Shown in pieces: positions 15,796 through 24,354 of a stretch of 64,000 nucleotides of DNA. The notes under the pieces were generated by a model. The model did no database searches and was not told where the DNA came from. It saw only the letters and a list, made by a program, of their open reading frames with translations. A program made the translations under genes and the position numbers. Each line of letters starts with the position of its first letter. Position 1 is the first letter of the stretch. The stretch is from CAWBRT01 sp963819175 (lineage in GTDB: Bacteria > Acidobacteriota > Terriglobia > Terriglobales > Acidobacteriaceae): the NCBI GenBank assembly GCA_963819175.1, contig CAWFVJ010000021.1:124001-188000 (forward strand). Reading direction: 5' to 3'.

Positions 15796-16577
15796 GCGCG
15801 GCGCCTCAGATCAGAACGGCGTTGCTGGAGAACCTGAAGGAACTGCACCTGCCGACGATGCGCGCCGCTTTCGAAGAGGCAGCACAACAGGCCGAGAAAG
15901 AAACCCTCAGCTACGAGCAATACCTGCTGGAGTTAGCCGAACGTGAGTGCGAAGCTCGGCGACGCAATCGCATCGTCAAGTTGTTGCGAGAGTCGGAACT
16001 GCCGCGGGAAAAGACGTTGGCCAACTTCGATCTGAAGCGCTTACCCGCCAAGGCCGGGCGACAGCTGAAGATGCTATTAGACGGAAGCTTCTTGGACTGC
16101 AAGGAGAATTTGCTCGTATTCGGAAATCCCGGAGCGGGCAAGAGCCACTTATTGTGCGCCCTCGGCCATGAACTGATCGCCCAAGGGCGCAGGGTGAAAT
16201 ACACAAGCTGCGCCATGCTGGTGCAAGACCTGTTGGTAGCCAAGCGGGATCTGAGGCTGAGCAAAGAGATCAAGAAACTGGCCAAGCACGACGGCCTCAT
16301 TATTGACGAAATGGGATATGTTCAGCAGAGCCGGGAGGAGATGGAGGTACTGTTCACACTGCTGGCGGAGCGTTACGAGCGCGGTAGCGTTCTGCTGACA
16401 AGCAATCTACCGTTCTCAAAGTGGGAGGGGATCTTCAAGGATCCAATGACCACTGCGGCAGCCATTGATCGACTCGTGCATCACTGCGTCATCTTGGAGC
16501 TAAACATCCCGAGTTACCGAATGGAACAAGCCAAGAAGAATCGGGATACGGCACCCGACAGCGGCGAAACAAAGTGA
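15792..16577 (+). CDS. istB: IS21-family ATPase helper protein IstB
   Basis: A 261-residue AAA+ ATPase that binds target DNA and activates IstA. Walker A is GNPGAGKSHL, and a Walker B-like LIIDEMGYV follows. The C-terminal TSNLPFSKWEGIF motif is typical of IstB. The ATG overlaps the istA stop and has GGGAGG upstream. The length is normal. Confidence 0.95.
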   Translation: MSAAPQIRTALLENLKELHLPTMRAAFEEAAQQAEKETLSYEQYLLELAERECEARRRNRIVKLLRESELPREKTLANFDLKRLPAKAGRQLKMLLDGSFLDCKENLLVFGNPGAGKSHLLCALGHELIAQGRRVKYTSCAMLVQDLLVAKRDLRLSKEIKKLAKHDGLIIDEMGYVQQSREEMEVLFTLLAERYERGSVLLTSNLPFSKWEGIFKDPMTTAAAIDRLVHHCVILELNIPSYRMEQAKKNRDTAPDSGETK

Positions 16578-16594
16578 GTGGTCGGCGCCCGGCT

Positions 16595-16653
16595 GTTGCC
16601 GGCAGGCCCTCCGCTCCGCCCCTACGGGGCTCCGCTCCGGCCCTGCCGGCAAC
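16595..16653 (+). terminator. Large stem-loop after istB
   Basis: GTTGCCGGCAGG (16595-16606) pairs perfectly with CCTGCCGGCAAC (16642-16653) around a GC-rich loop with its own CCCC/GGGG inner pairing. No T-run follows, so it may be a transcript-end stabiliser or a barrier to readthrough rather than a classic terminator. Confidence 0.55.
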
Positions 16654-16746
16654 AACATCTCAAGCAAGGAAAGGAGAGGAAGAACTAGTTACATCCGTCG
16701 GGAATTCTGACTGTCGTTGATAGGGAAGAACGCTTGACGTCCGACA

Positions 16747-16753
16747 GCTAATC
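16747..16753. repeat. Target duplication, right copy (IS21 insertion)
   Basis: GCTAATC, identical to 14204-14210, directly abutting the right end of the IS21-family element. Confidence 0.8.
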
Positions 16754-16812
16754 TGCTATTTGACTCGGGCACACCACTGGTATACCCTCTCTTTCTAGTG
16801 AGAGGGCACACC

Positions 16813-17508
16813 ATGAAACTCCCCGCAAACCCGGCCAAGAGTGATGCGGGAGAGTTCGCCCGGTTCAAAAACTTTATGACACGTCTCGTTGCCGTTCCCC
16901 ATTCGGAGATCAAGGCCAAACTGGACGCTGAAAAAGCCGCGAAGTTGCGGAAGCCTAAACACGCTTCCGCTTCCCGCGCTTCCACGCGAACAGGATTAGT
17001 TAATCGTTTCTCCCACCTTGCCAGTCAATTCCGCGTAAGTGAGCCGCTTGCCAACAATCTGCGACATTGCCAGAAAGAAACGGTCAGAGTCGTTGAAGGG
17101 ATTATCATTAGTCGCCCGATTATTGTAGCGAAATACCTGCTCATCGACGTAGCGCCCCAAGTGATAAGGCTCCACGGCAACGTAGGTTCCATTCAAGCCG
17201 CGTTTCAGCAGGCTCCAGAAGTTCTCAAGGCCGTTAGTGTGAACCTGCCCACGGACGTATCTTCTCATGTGGTTCACGACTTCGTGCGCGTAACTTGTTC
17301 GATCAGATCCCGTCATAGGCTTGCGCTTGATCGGTGTAGACCTTGGAGCCGTGCTCAACCTGCTCCAGAACCGCAGATTGCAGGGTATCGCGCCGGACGT
17401 TCGGAATCACGGAACGCTCTAACCTTGCGCTGCTCACGGTCAAGGATTCCCTTGAACGGCAGTCTTTCCGGTCGAATGTCGCCACGCACCTGCAAGCTAC
17501 GAGCCTGA
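16813..17508 (+). CDS. Small basic protein next to the decayed transposase; only the first 60 codons look real
   Basis: From ATG at 16813 the first 60 residues form a coherent basic, helical protein (FARFKNFMTRLVAVPHSEIK, then AKLDAEKAAKLRKPKHASASR). Small companions of this style often sit beside transposases. From about 16996 on, the frame runs antisense through the IS1595 transposase remnant and has no protein-like character, so the native end is probably near 17000 and was lost by drift. It lies in the part of the transposable unit to the right of the IS21 insertion. Function unknown. Confidence 0.4.
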   Translation: MKLPANPAKSDAGEFARFKNFMTRLVAVPHSEIKAKLDAEKAAKLRKPKHASASRASTRTGLVNRFSHLASQFRVSEPLANNLRHCQKETVRVVEGIIISRPIIVAKYLLIDVAPQVIRLHGNVGSIQAAFQQAPEVLKAVSVNLPTDVSSHVVHDFVRVTCSIRSRHRLALDRCRPWSRAQPAPEPQIAGYRAGRSESRNALTLRCSRSRIPLNGSLSGRMSPRTCKLRA

Positions 17509-18003
17509 TTCAATCGAAGTTTGCGATCGCTTGTGCAGGTTCTCCGGCTTGCCGCCGATAAAGGTTTCGTCAACCTCAACCTGCTGCCGCCTCCGCCAAG
17601 TTTCATAAACGATCCGCTCTGCATCGCAAGCCGAATGCGATGCAGCATGAACCATGCGCTTTTCTGAGTGACGCCAAGAGCGCGGTGAAATCTCGTATGA
17701 GCTAACGCCGTTCTTATCAGTTGCAGAGCATCCAGACTGCGGGAAGCCACTTCTCAAGGGCAATCGGGGAATCCTCAAACACGGTTCCCACCTTGAGCGA
17801 GAACTTCTGGCTTGGGATGCTTTCTCATTGCACTTGTAGACACGCGCATTCGCGAGATAGATGATCTTCTCAGAACCGCACGCGGGACAACGTACCTTGC
17901 CATCTAACCAGCGTACGGCAATCATAAACTCACGGCAGTTATCAAAGTCGGTGAAGTGCTGAATGGCTTCTTGCAGGGTCTTTGGGACTTTCATCGTTCT
18001 CAC
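16996..18003 (-). pseudogene. IS1595-family transposase, multiply frameshifted
   Basis: Starts with MRTMKVPKTLQEAIQHFTD and a zinc ribbon (CPACGS, YKCNEK), the N-terminal mark of IS1595 transposases. The family's next block (FSLKVGTVFEDSPIALEKWL) is present but in another frame, followed by a frame-shuffled KSAWFMLHRIRLAMQ, then EVDETFIGGKPENLHK carrying the first catalytic Asp, and finally in the last frame HTNGLENFWSLLKRGLNGTY with the catalytic Asn/Glu region. At least four frame changes are needed, so the gene is dead. It lies just inside the right inverted repeat. Confidence 0.9.
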
Positions 18004-18063
18004 TCCTGCTCACTTAGAAGCAGAGTAGCCACCAAAGGTTAGTCTGTCAAGTATATTATTGCC

Positions 18064-18153
18064 GAAGGATCTGCTTTCTTTTCAGCACGCGCAAACAGCA
18101 GATCCTTCGCTTCGCTCAGGATGACACCCTCATAAAGTACTTTTTCAGCAGCC
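18064..18153. repeat. Right part of the interrupted family B repeat
   Basis: Begins with the right target duplication GAAGGATC (18064-18071) and continues CTGCTTTC, the facing AACAGCAGATCCTTCGCT, CAGGATGACA and TTTTTCAGCAGCC. It completes the palindrome begun at 12239. Confidence 0.92.
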
Positions 18154-18483
18154 TCTAAAGCCCGTACCCTTCAAAACCTTTTCCTTAGTCGGGGCCGTAC
18201 CCTTCAAAACCTTCGTTTGTTCAGACTTTCCTTGGCTGGGGCCGGGTCACTGTTTCAAAGGGCCCTACCGCAATACCAAGTAAAAGGATGGGACTTGGGT
18301 AGGGATGCGGTTGCGTGGGGCAAGGGCAATAATTCGCGGTACCGGACCAATTCGGGCTGAAAACACCACCTTTAGCTACAAATAGCCTATAAACTGGTCA
18401 CGCGCTGAAATGTCGCGAGCTTTTGAAACCTCCGATGAGCTGTTTTCGCTTGCAGTGGAATCCGTTTGCGCTAGGGTTGATTC
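18154..18483. repeat. Gap before thiD with two copies of a 20-mer
   Basis: CCGTACCCTTCAAAACCTT occurs at about 18162-18180 and 18197-18215, and once more near 19831-19849. The second and third copies are each followed by TTGTTCAGAC. No gene is seen. I looked for a TPP riboswitch before thiD and found no convincing THI box. Confidence 0.5.
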
Positions 18484-19350
18484 GTGACTCAGATGGATAA
18501 CCCTCCGGTGGTGCTTTCAATCGCCGGCTTCGATCCGTGCTCCGGCGCGGGAATTACTGCGGATATCAAGACGATTGCGGCCCACGGATGCTACGGCGCC
18601 ACTTGTATTACGGCGCTGACGGTACAGACGACGCAGGGCGTCCGGGCCGTCGAAGCCGTAAAACCGGAGATTGTACGGGCCACGCTCCGGGAACTTGCGG
18701 CGGACCTCCCGGTAAGCGCGGTTCGAATTGGAATGCTCGGCTCAGCCGCGGTGGTGGAAGCGGTGTTGGAATTCCTTGAGAGCACCCGCCCGCCAAACGT
18801 GGTCCTGGACCCGGTTGTTCGCTCGAGTTCGGGAGCGGAGTTACTCGATCCTGCCGGGGTGGCCCTTCTCAAGGGCCGAATGCTACCGCTTATCTCGGTC
18901 GTGACCCCGAATGTCGATGAGGTTGTGATGCTGAGCGGGCTTCCCGTCCCTGAGCCGTCGCCGGCTGCCGCCCGGTTCATAGACCCAGACGCAGATCCGA
19001 GGCTCCGGGGGGCCATTGCCGCCGGGGAGGTACTGCTGGATAGCGGGGTCAAGGCGGTTGTGGTTACGGGCGGGCACCTGGAAAAGCCTACCGATGTCCT
19101 CTTGTGGCGGCCCGGAGCACAACTCCAGGTCCGGGCTTTTCCTTCCCGGAGAATCGAATCGCGCTCGACCCACGGCACGGGCTGCGCTTTTGCCGCCTCA
19201 CTTGCTTGCTCTCTGGCGCTTGGAGCTTCGCTTCCCGAAGCAGTGGCTCGCGCCCAGCAATACGTATTTCGAGCTATTCAGACGGCCGAGCCGTTAGGCC
19301 AAGGGACGGGCCCGATCAATCATCTGTGGCCGCTGCAAAAGCGGCCATGA
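18484..19350 (+). CDS. thiD: Hydroxymethylpyrimidine/phosphomethylpyrimidine kinase
   Basis: Thiamine biosynthesis kinase of 288 residues (GTG at 18484; an in-frame ATG lies at 18493). Ribokinase-fold features: the N-terminal SIAGFDPCSGAGITADIKT binding HMP, VLDPVVRSSSG, TPNVDE, and the C-terminal anion hole THGTGCAFAASLA with the catalytic Asp position replaced in the usual TGCxF context. It adds two phosphates to HMP in the cytosol. No other thi gene is in the window and flanking gaps are repeats, so it is a stand-alone gene. Slightly longer than the usual 260-270 residues because of a short insert (PSPAAARFIDPDADPR). Confidence 0.94.
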   Translation: MTQMDNPPVVLSIAGFDPCSGAGITADIKTIAAHGCYGATCITALTVQTTQGVRAVEAVKPEIVRATLRELAADLPVSAVRIGMLGSAAVVEAVLEFLESTRPPNVVLDPVVRSSSGAELLDPAGVALLKGRMLPLISVVTPNVDEVVMLSGLPVPEPSPAAARFIDPDADPRLRGAIAAGEVLLDSGVKAVVVTGGHLEKPTDVLLWRPGAQLQVRAFPSRRIESRSTHGTGCAFAASLACSLALGASLPEAVARAQQYVFRAIQTAEPLGQGTGPINHLWPLQKRP

Positions 19351-19396
19351 CGGGGAGTGGGGATAAGTGGTTAGGAAAACCCTGAACAAGCCTTGC

Positions 19397-19648
19397 TAGA
19401 GCGGTTCCTCAGTTGCATTATCCGGTGTTCCCGAAAGCGTCATCCCGACCGGAGCGCCTAGCGCCCGCAGGCCGGAGCAGCCAAGCTGCGTACCCGATTG
19501 CACTCGATAAGCAAGAAGCTATTCAAGCGCGGAGTGGAGGGATCTTGTGTTTTCGGCAAACCACAAGATTTCTCGACTCGCGCCAAAACACGGCGCTCGC
19601 TCGAAATGACGTTGATTTCCGGATACAGCATCTCGGGAAGCGCTCTAG
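19397..19648 (+). repeat. Family A repeat copy
   Basis: Same orientation and near-identical to 9747-10001, from CTAGAGCGGTTCC to GAAGCGCTCTAG. It fills much of the 520-base gap between thiD and the next gene. Confidence 0.8.
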
Positions 19649-19854
19649 CCGAAATCCCTCAGAGGCTAAAGCCTCATGGTTTTGCTGCTCTTACGTACGG
19701 GCTGAACGGGCTGCTGAAAAACAGATTTCGCGCACTTCGAAGATACCGCCCGTGATGTAACGAGTTTATGCTGCACACATTCCGTAGCGCCTCGCTCGTT
19801 GCTTCGGCGCGTTTTTCAGCAGCCGGTGAAGCCCGTACCCTTCAAAACCTTCAC
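19649..19854. repeat. Family D plus family B repeat tandem
   Basis: CCCTCAGAGGCTAAAGCCTC and TACGTACGGGCTGAACGGG (family D) run directly into GGCTGCTGAAAAAC and, at 19812-19824, TTTTTCAGCAGCC (family B tips around a different centre). The same D-then-B order occurs at 12157-12302. No gene. Confidence 0.6.
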
Positions 19855-19874
19855 TTGTTCAGACCTGCCTTAGT

Positions 19875-21023
19875 TCACGGGCGCTGGGCCGGCGGAGGCT
19901 CAGGCGGAGCAGTATCGACGACAGGAGTGTTGTCGCGCCGCAGCAGAGCCGGGGGAGTGCCCTGGCGACGGCGAATCTCCTGTTGGGTGCGCTCGGCGGC
20001 GTCTACCGCCTGATCGTTGGTGGTGGCGACCACGCCAAGTTTCTGTCCCTCCATCTCTTTTCGGGTGGCTGTGGCGACGCGCACGTTCGATTTTCGGGCT
20101 TCCAGGGCCTTGCCATAGAAGAAGCTGGCGGTTTCGCGATCGCCCTCCAGTTCGGCGACATAGCCCATATTGTTCAAGGTGAAGGCGTTTTTGGGGTCCA
20201 GCGTATAGGCCTGCTGAAAGTATTCCAGGCCGAGTCGGCGGTCGTTGCGGTTGAGGGCCGAAACCCCCTTCAGGTTCAGCCTCGCCACCCTGGCCGCCAC
20301 GTCCTGCTCGTGATCGAGCGCCTGTTGCGCTTTCCTGGCGTTTTCGGCAGCTACCGAGCTGATGCCCTTGCCCCGCCAGCTCTTATTCATCGCCACAATA
20401 ATCGGTTCTTTGGAATTGATCCCGGCCGAGCGAAGGTAGAAGGTCAGAGCCTGTTCCAGCTCTCCTTCTTTCTCTTTGGCATATCCCAGATTGTTCAGGG
20501 TGAAGGGGTTCTTCGAGTCGAGCGCCAGCGCCTTTTGCAGCATCTGATCGGCCTCGGAGACCCGATCTCGCTCGAGCAGGCCGATGGCGGAGACGTTGAG
20601 GCGGTTGATCTCCATTTGCTGGTCGCCTGCGTTACCGGCTATCTGATCCACCGGTTTGCCAAGCACAGCCTTGTCCGAAGCCTTGGCGACAGCCGCCTCC
20701 GACGGATGCTCGGCTGCCAGCGCATAGAAGCGCTGAGCCCGGTCCAGATCGCCCTCCATCTCGGAGATGTAGCCCAAATTATTGAGCGTGAAGGGGTCGT
20801 TGGGATCGATCAGGTACGCCTTGTAGAAGAACTTTTTGGCCTTTGCGTAATCGTGCTTCTGGACCGCCTGCACACCTTCCTGATTGAGTTTTTGAACCGG
20901 CGTTGGCTTGGAACTCTTGGGCAGCGGAATGCGGATATCGCCTGCCAAGCACGCCGTGGCGGCCAACAGGACGAAAACCAAAGCGACCAAACGCGGGGAA
21001 CGTAGCACCTGCGGAGAAGGCAT
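19875..21023 (-). CDS. Exported TPR-repeat protein
   Basis: A 382-residue protein with a signal peptide (LVALVFVLLAATACLAG), which could also be a lipoprotein signal. Three TPR modules of almost identical wording follow: DPNDPFTLNNLGYISEMEGD, SKNPFTLNNLGYAKEKEGE and PKNAFTLNNMGYVAELEGD. The C terminus is Pro-rich (PPEPPPAQRP), typical of envelope-exposed tails. Unknown scaffold. It is distinct from the other TPR protein at 10095-11330. Confidence 0.82.
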   Translation of the reverse strand: MPSPQVLRSPRLVALVFVLLAATACLAGDIRIPLPKSSKPTPVQKLNQEGVQAVQKHDYAKAKKFFYKAYLIDPNDPFTLNNLGYISEMEGDLDRAQRFYALAAEHPSEAAVAKASDKAVLGKPVDQIAGNAGDQQMEINRLNVSAIGLLERDRVSEADQMLQKALALDSKNPFTLNNLGYAKEKEGELEQALTFYLRSAGINSKEPIIVAMNKSWRGKGISSVAAENARKAQQALDHEQDVAARVARLNLKGVSALNRNDRRLGLEYFQQAYTLDPKNAFTLNNMGYVAELEGDRETASFFYGKALEARKSNVRVATATRKEMEGQKLGVVATTNDQAVDAAERTQQEIRRRQGTPPALLRRDNTPVVDTAPPEPPPAQRP

Positions 21024-21294
21024 CAGACCTCCGGAAACTGCACTGTCATTACCTGAATCGCGGTGTTAACCGGCTGAAACCGGCGTCACCCTCGGCATCC
21101 CGGGGGACCTGCCGGGCTGCTTTTGGTTGGATGGGCAAAAGGCACTTTTTGTTGTGTGTCTCCCGATTCTCCGTCGGGCTCCATGCGGGCTGCAAACGAT
21201 CCCTCGATTCGCTGCATCCAATAGCAAGGGCAGAGCTTCTCATTCCTGCCGCTGCTAGGGTTCAGCCCCTTTCACGGTCAGCCCCGAGGACAAG

Positions 21295-22221
21295 ATGAAT
21301 CGACTGTTTCCCGCCCTTGCATTGCTCCTGGTCTCAGTTCTTTTGGCGCAGGCGCAAAACGCCGAACCGGCTCCGCCCACTGCCATTGAGAAGCAGTCCG
21401 CCGGAGCGCCGACCGGGCCCCACACGGAGATCATCCCCGAAACGGATACCGCGCCCGACCCGATTCTTGACCACGGGCCGCTGCCGAACAAGTCCATGAG
21501 CCTGATCGGCGGGACGGTAAAGAAAGTCGATGCGGTCCGGAATCGCGTCTTGATTCAACCGTTCGGCGGTGGCAAAGAAGTGAGCATTCTGTTCGACGAT
21601 CGCTCCCACATCTATCGCAATGGCAGTGCCGCAACCGTGCTCGGCATCCATCGCGGCGACCGTGTCTATGTGGATACGATGACCCTTGAGCACAAGGTCT
21701 TCGCTCGCACCATCCGGGTGGAAACCGGCACTGGACCGATGGAGGCACATGGCCAGGTCGTGAGTTTCGATCCGGCGACTCAAGTGGTCCAGATGCGCGA
21801 TAGCTTGACTTCACAGACGATTAGCTTTTCCATCTCGGACCGCACCACGCTCCACAAGAAGAATGGCGCTGCGAGGGCCGGCGATTTTATTCCCGGCGCG
21901 CTGATCGAGGTGGTTTTCGCTCCGGGCCGCAAGGGCGGGATAGCGGACGAGGTCTACATTTTGGCCGTACCCGGAAGCAGCTACGTCTTTGTCGGACGGA
22001 TTACAAATGTGGACGGGCGACAAGGGTTGCTGGCCATCGATAATCAAAGCGATCAGCGGAATTACGAACTCCACTACAACCGAGCACAGATTCTCGAAAA
22101 TGATCGGCTCCGGGTTGGAGCCAAGGTGACGGCACACGCCATCTTCGACGGAACGAGCTATTCTGCAGATTCAATTTCGATCCTGGAGCTGGCTCCCGAC
22201 AATACCCAAGCCGTGCGCTGA
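21295..22221 (+). CDS. Secreted beta-rich protein of unknown function
   Basis: A 308-residue protein with a signal peptide (LFPALALLLVSVLLAQAQ). After a Pro-rich linker come two or three repeated OB-like beta modules with similar phrases (SLIGGTVKKVDAVRNRVLI; EAHGQVVSFDPATQVVQMRD; FVGRITNVDGRQGLLAID), the pattern of DUF5666-type repeats. No catalytic motif. The start is the ATG at 21295. The stop falls two bases before a family A half-repeat. The 270-base gap upstream (21024-21294) shows no gene. Confidence 0.75.
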   Translation: MNRLFPALALLLVSVLLAQAQNAEPAPPTAIEKQSAGAPTGPHTEIIPETDTAPDPILDHGPLPNKSMSLIGGTVKKVDAVRNRVLIQPFGGGKEVSILFDDRSHIYRNGSAATVLGIHRGDRVYVDTMTLEHKVFARTIRVETGTGPMEAHGQVVSFDPATQVVQMRDSLTSQTISFSISDRTTLHKKNGAARAGDFIPGALIEVVFAPGRKGGIADEVYILAVPGSSYVFVGRITNVDGRQGLLAIDNQSDQRNYELHYNRAQILENDRLRVGAKVTAHAIFDGTSYSADSISILELAPDNTQAVR

Positions 22222-22272
22222 CGGATGACGCCTTTCGGGAACACCGGATATAGCAACTAAGGAACCGCTCTA
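22222..22272 (-). repeat. Half copy of family A repeat that supplies a stop codon
   Basis: Reads ACGCCTTTCGGGAACACCGG and ends GGAACCGCTCTAG, the inverted end of a family A unit. The terminal CTA (22270-22272) is, on the minus strand, the TAG stop of the zinc-ribbon membrane protein gene. The inserted repeat therefore defines that protein's C terminus. Confidence 0.75.
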
Positions 22273-22692
22273 GGCTGCGGGCTTTTTCAGCAGAAGGCCG
22301 GCCAGCAGAGCCACGGCGGAAGCTAACATCCACTCGATCCGCCACGTCTGCACGGCCTGCCACTCAACAATCGTGTCAGCACGATAGATCAGGCCGCTGA
22401 GGATTGCGCCAAGAGCGCACATGCATGCCGCGGCGAAGAGAAGAAATGAGGCCAGGTTGAGGCCCAGCTTCTCGCGCATGCTCTCAATCTCGAACCAGCG
22501 CGTCCAGCGCGGGCTCTGCTCCGCCAAAGGCTCTCGCAGGGCGCCGCAGACGTGGCAGAAACGGGCGCCAAGCACAAACTCGGCACCGCAATTTGCGCAG
22601 CATGCCGTCGATAAAGCAGGGTTAACATCCACGCGCGGCGTATTTGCCGGCCGCCAAAAATCCTGTGATACTTCCCGCGCGCGCTCAGCCAT
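22270..22692 (-). CDS. Zinc-ribbon protein with two C-terminal membrane helices
   Basis: A 140-residue protein. The ATG at 22690-22692 is chosen over a longer frame because GGGAGG lies 8 bases upstream. Residues about 30-50 form a zinc ribbon (CCANCGAEF, then CHVCGALRE). Two hydrophobic segments follow (LASFLLFAAACMCALGAILSG, then EWMLASAVALLAGLLL) and the protein ends KKPAA. Membrane-tethered zinc ribbons of this kind are common acidobacterial hypotheticals. The stop codon is provided by an inserted repeat. Confidence 0.75.
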   Translation of the reverse strand: MAERAREVSQDFWRPANTPRVDVNPALSTACCANCGAEFVLGARFCHVCGALREPLAEQSPRWTRWFEIESMREKLGLNLASFLLFAAACMCALGAILSGLIYRADTIVEWQAVQTWRIEWMLASAVALLAGLLLKKPAA

Positions 22693-22859
22693 CGCCGATA
22701 CCTCCCGACACTGCCTTGTTGGTATCGCAAGCAAGGTGCCATTTGCCCTGGGCGCACAAATGCCGGTTTTGGGCGCTTTCACCGGAGAGCGACGTTCAAA
22801 AGGGAGAGGCGATGAAGGCAAAATTTACCAAGGTACGCAGGAAGTTCCTGCGAAAGTCG

Positions 22860-23112
22860 AGAGCGGTTCCTCAGTTGCTATATCCGGTGTTCCCGAAAGG
22901 CGTCATCCCGACCGGAGCGCCTAGCGCCCGCAGGCCGGAGCAGCCAAGCTGCGTACCCGATTGCAGTCGATAAGCAAGAAGCTATTCAAGCGCGAAGCGG
23001 AGAGATCTTGTGTTTTTCGGCAAACCACAAGATTTCTCGACTCGCGCCAAAACACGGCGCTCGCTCGAAATGACGTTGATTTCCGGATACAGCATCTCGG
23101 GAAGCGCTCTAA
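22860..23112 (+). repeat. Family A repeat copy
   Basis: Full-length copy, GAGCGGTTCC to GAAGCGCTCTA, close in sequence to 19397-19648. With flanking sequence it fills the 485-base gap between two minus-strand genes. Confidence 0.8.
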
Positions 23113-23177
23113 GCAAGGAAGAGAACAGCTGGAGCATTCCCGAAACACTCGGGAGCAGTTCGCTCCAGCCATGCTGG

Positions 23178-23393
23178 CTAACTTCTCGACGGCATTGCGA
23201 GAACGTTCTCCATGGATGTCTTTTCCACCCAATAGGAGATCATCAGCAGGTCCGATGAGGTAAACTCGACGTTTTCGGGGCGGGGGGTCCCGTCATTGAA
23301 GATGTGTGCGTCAAGGATGACATGAAGTAATGGGAGAGCAATACCGAGTGCCTCGGAGGCCTCTCTCTCGTTGTAAAGCTGTTTCGATGGCAT
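23178..23393 (-). CDS. Small helix-turn-helix-like protein, unknown
   Basis: A 71-residue protein from MPSKQLYNEREASEALGI; an ATG five codons earlier is also possible, and neither has a clear ribosome site. The start EREASEALGIALPLLHVIL resembles the helical DNA-binding modules of MerR/excisionase-type proteins, followed by DAHIFNDGTPRPENVEFTS. No known partner. The identity is tentative, but the composition looks protein-like. Confidence 0.6.
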   Translation of the reverse strand: MPSKQLYNEREASEALGIALPLLHVILDAHIFNDGTPRPENVEFTSSDLLMISYWVEKTSMENVLAMPSRS

Positions 23394-23408
23394 TCTTAAG
23401 TTATGCAT

Positions 23409-23673
23409 AGTGGCGCGTGTCGAATTGGGGGACCATTCCTTTTTACCGGCCTGGCGCGTCCACGCATATCGGGTAAAGTTCTAAGCATCTACTCTGCTTT
23501 TGCCTTATTAACCATACTGCCATCGCTTTTTGGCCCATTAGAGTGCTTAGAGAATCAATGAGAATCAGCCCAGTTAGACCCTAGGGGGACGCTGAAGACG
23601 CAGAACCAAGGAAATGCAATTACCCCACGTTAGCCCAACAGCGGGGCGGAACGTGGGGCACCCGAGGGCAATG
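23409..23673. other. Non-coding gap with one family C repeat
   Basis: No gene is visible. A family C palindrome (CCCACGTTAGCCCAACAGCG facing AACGTGGGGCACC) lies at about 23622-23662. The rest is A+T-richer than its surroundings and may hold the promoter of the 71-residue gene. Confidence 0.5.
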
Positions 23674-23702
23674 AAAAACGCGCCACAAAGCGGGCGCGTT
23701 TC
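23674..23702 (-). terminator. Terminator of the 59-residue zinc-ribbon gene
   Basis: On the minus strand, AAACGCGCCCGC, a short loop, GGCGCGTTTTTC. The T-run follows the stem on that strand. It lies about 95 bases after the stop at 23794. Confidence 0.75.
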
Positions 23703-23793
23703 GCTATTGCTGAACTGGATTCCGTCAAATGTTGTCGGGGCGGCGCACTTGCGCCCATTGGGACGAACTCCAGGTCGGAGGTTTTCTTATGGG

Positions 23794-23973
23794 TTAGAGC
23801 TTCTCGTAGAAGTCGCAAGCCGAGCAGGAGATGTAAACTCCGCCTGGGATGTTGCGCTCGCGATCCTTAACGCGCTTCACAATTCGGGTCGGTTTGCCGC
23901 ACTTTGGACAATCGGTGCTCTTGGATGTGTCCATCACCTTCTTGCGGTCTGCAGTCTTCGCAATCTTCGCCAT
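23794..23973 (-). CDS. 59-residue zinc-ribbon protein
   Basis: Starts MAKIAKTADRKK and has two cysteine pairs, CPKCGKPTR and CSACDFYEKL, forming a zinc ribbon separated by a basic linker (IVKRVKDRERNIPGG). The ATG (23971-23973) has an excellent ribosome site, GAGGAGAAGG. A terminator follows, so the gene is an independent small transcript. It resembles ribosome- or RNA-associated small zinc ribbons; no function is assigned. Confidence 0.72.
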   Translation of the reverse strand: MAKIAKTADRKKVMDTSKSTDCPKCGKPTRIVKRVKDRERNIPGGVYISCSACDFYEKL

Positions 23974-24354
23974 TTCCTTCTCCTCAAAGTCTTTGCCGCA
24001 GCCTGCAACCGGACTCCGCCAATCATGGCAGTTTCGTCGCAGTTGCCGAAGCTTTCACCGGATTCCGGGTCCCCGGACGCGTCGTGGCCAAAAAACAGTT
24101 CTTGCCGGAGACCCCGACAGATGGGGCAAACTTACCGGGCAGCACCCTGATATTACCATGGACCATTTTGCGTCGAGCCCACGACCGAGTTCCACCTGGC
24201 TATATCTGTCGAAGGTCGGCATTGGCTAAGGAGAAAGCCCGCACGCAAATCTTGGACCGCATCTGTTATATTTCCAGCAGTATTTTCAGCGGCCAGCCAA
24301 TGCGGTAAATGGTGGGCCAAACTTTGTGGTCCAAGCTTTCCAGCCACATTCAGA
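23974..24354. other. Gap between divergent genes, nothing recognised
   Basis: About 380 bases containing the promoters of the 59-residue gene (minus) and mlaE (plus). I see no gene, repeat or RNA structure that I can support. Confidence 0.4.

Larger units (their letters stand above)
14211..16746 (+). mobile_element. IS21-family insertion sequence, apparently intact, 2536 bp
   Basis: Ends begin TGACGGGCGACAA (left) and, on the complement of the right end, TGTCGGACGTCAA: 10 of 13 bases match and both start with TG. Just inside are further repeated blocks: AATTCCCG-containing copies at about 14228 and 14238-14256, and an inverted copy TCGGGAATTCTGACTGTCG at 16697-16715. Multiple terminal repeats are typical of IS21. 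It is flanked by a 7-bp duplication GCTAATC. It holds istA and istB, both open from start to stop. It is nested within the IS1595-type unit and therefore arrived later. Confidence 0.9.
12303..18063. mobile_element. IS1595-type transposable unit with passenger genes, carrying a nested IS21 element
   Basis: Terminal inverted repeats of 22 bp with 20 matches: the left end is GGCAATAATATATTTGACTG(AC) at 12303-12324, and the right end at 18042-18063 is its complement. They are flanked by an exact 8-bp duplication GAAGGATC (12295-12302 and 18064-18071); 8 bp is typical of the IS1595 family. The right end carries a decayed IS1595-type transposase. Between lie passenger genes and an IS21 insertion. 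Removing the whole unit and one duplication restores a normal family B repeat like that at 9458-9655. Without the IS21 the unit is about 3.2 kb. Self-mobility is lost unless a transposase acts in trans. Confidence 0.9.

Noticed and set aside
14211..16746. Possibility that the IS21 is the whole mobile unit
   Set aside because: A second, outer set of inverted repeats with an independent 8-bp duplication is present, so two insertions occurred.
18154..18483. TPP riboswitch before thiD
   Set aside because: No THI-box core sequences could be found.
19983..21005. 340-codon plus-strand open frame
   Set aside because: Antisense of the TPR protein; the apparent repeats mirror the TPR repeats.
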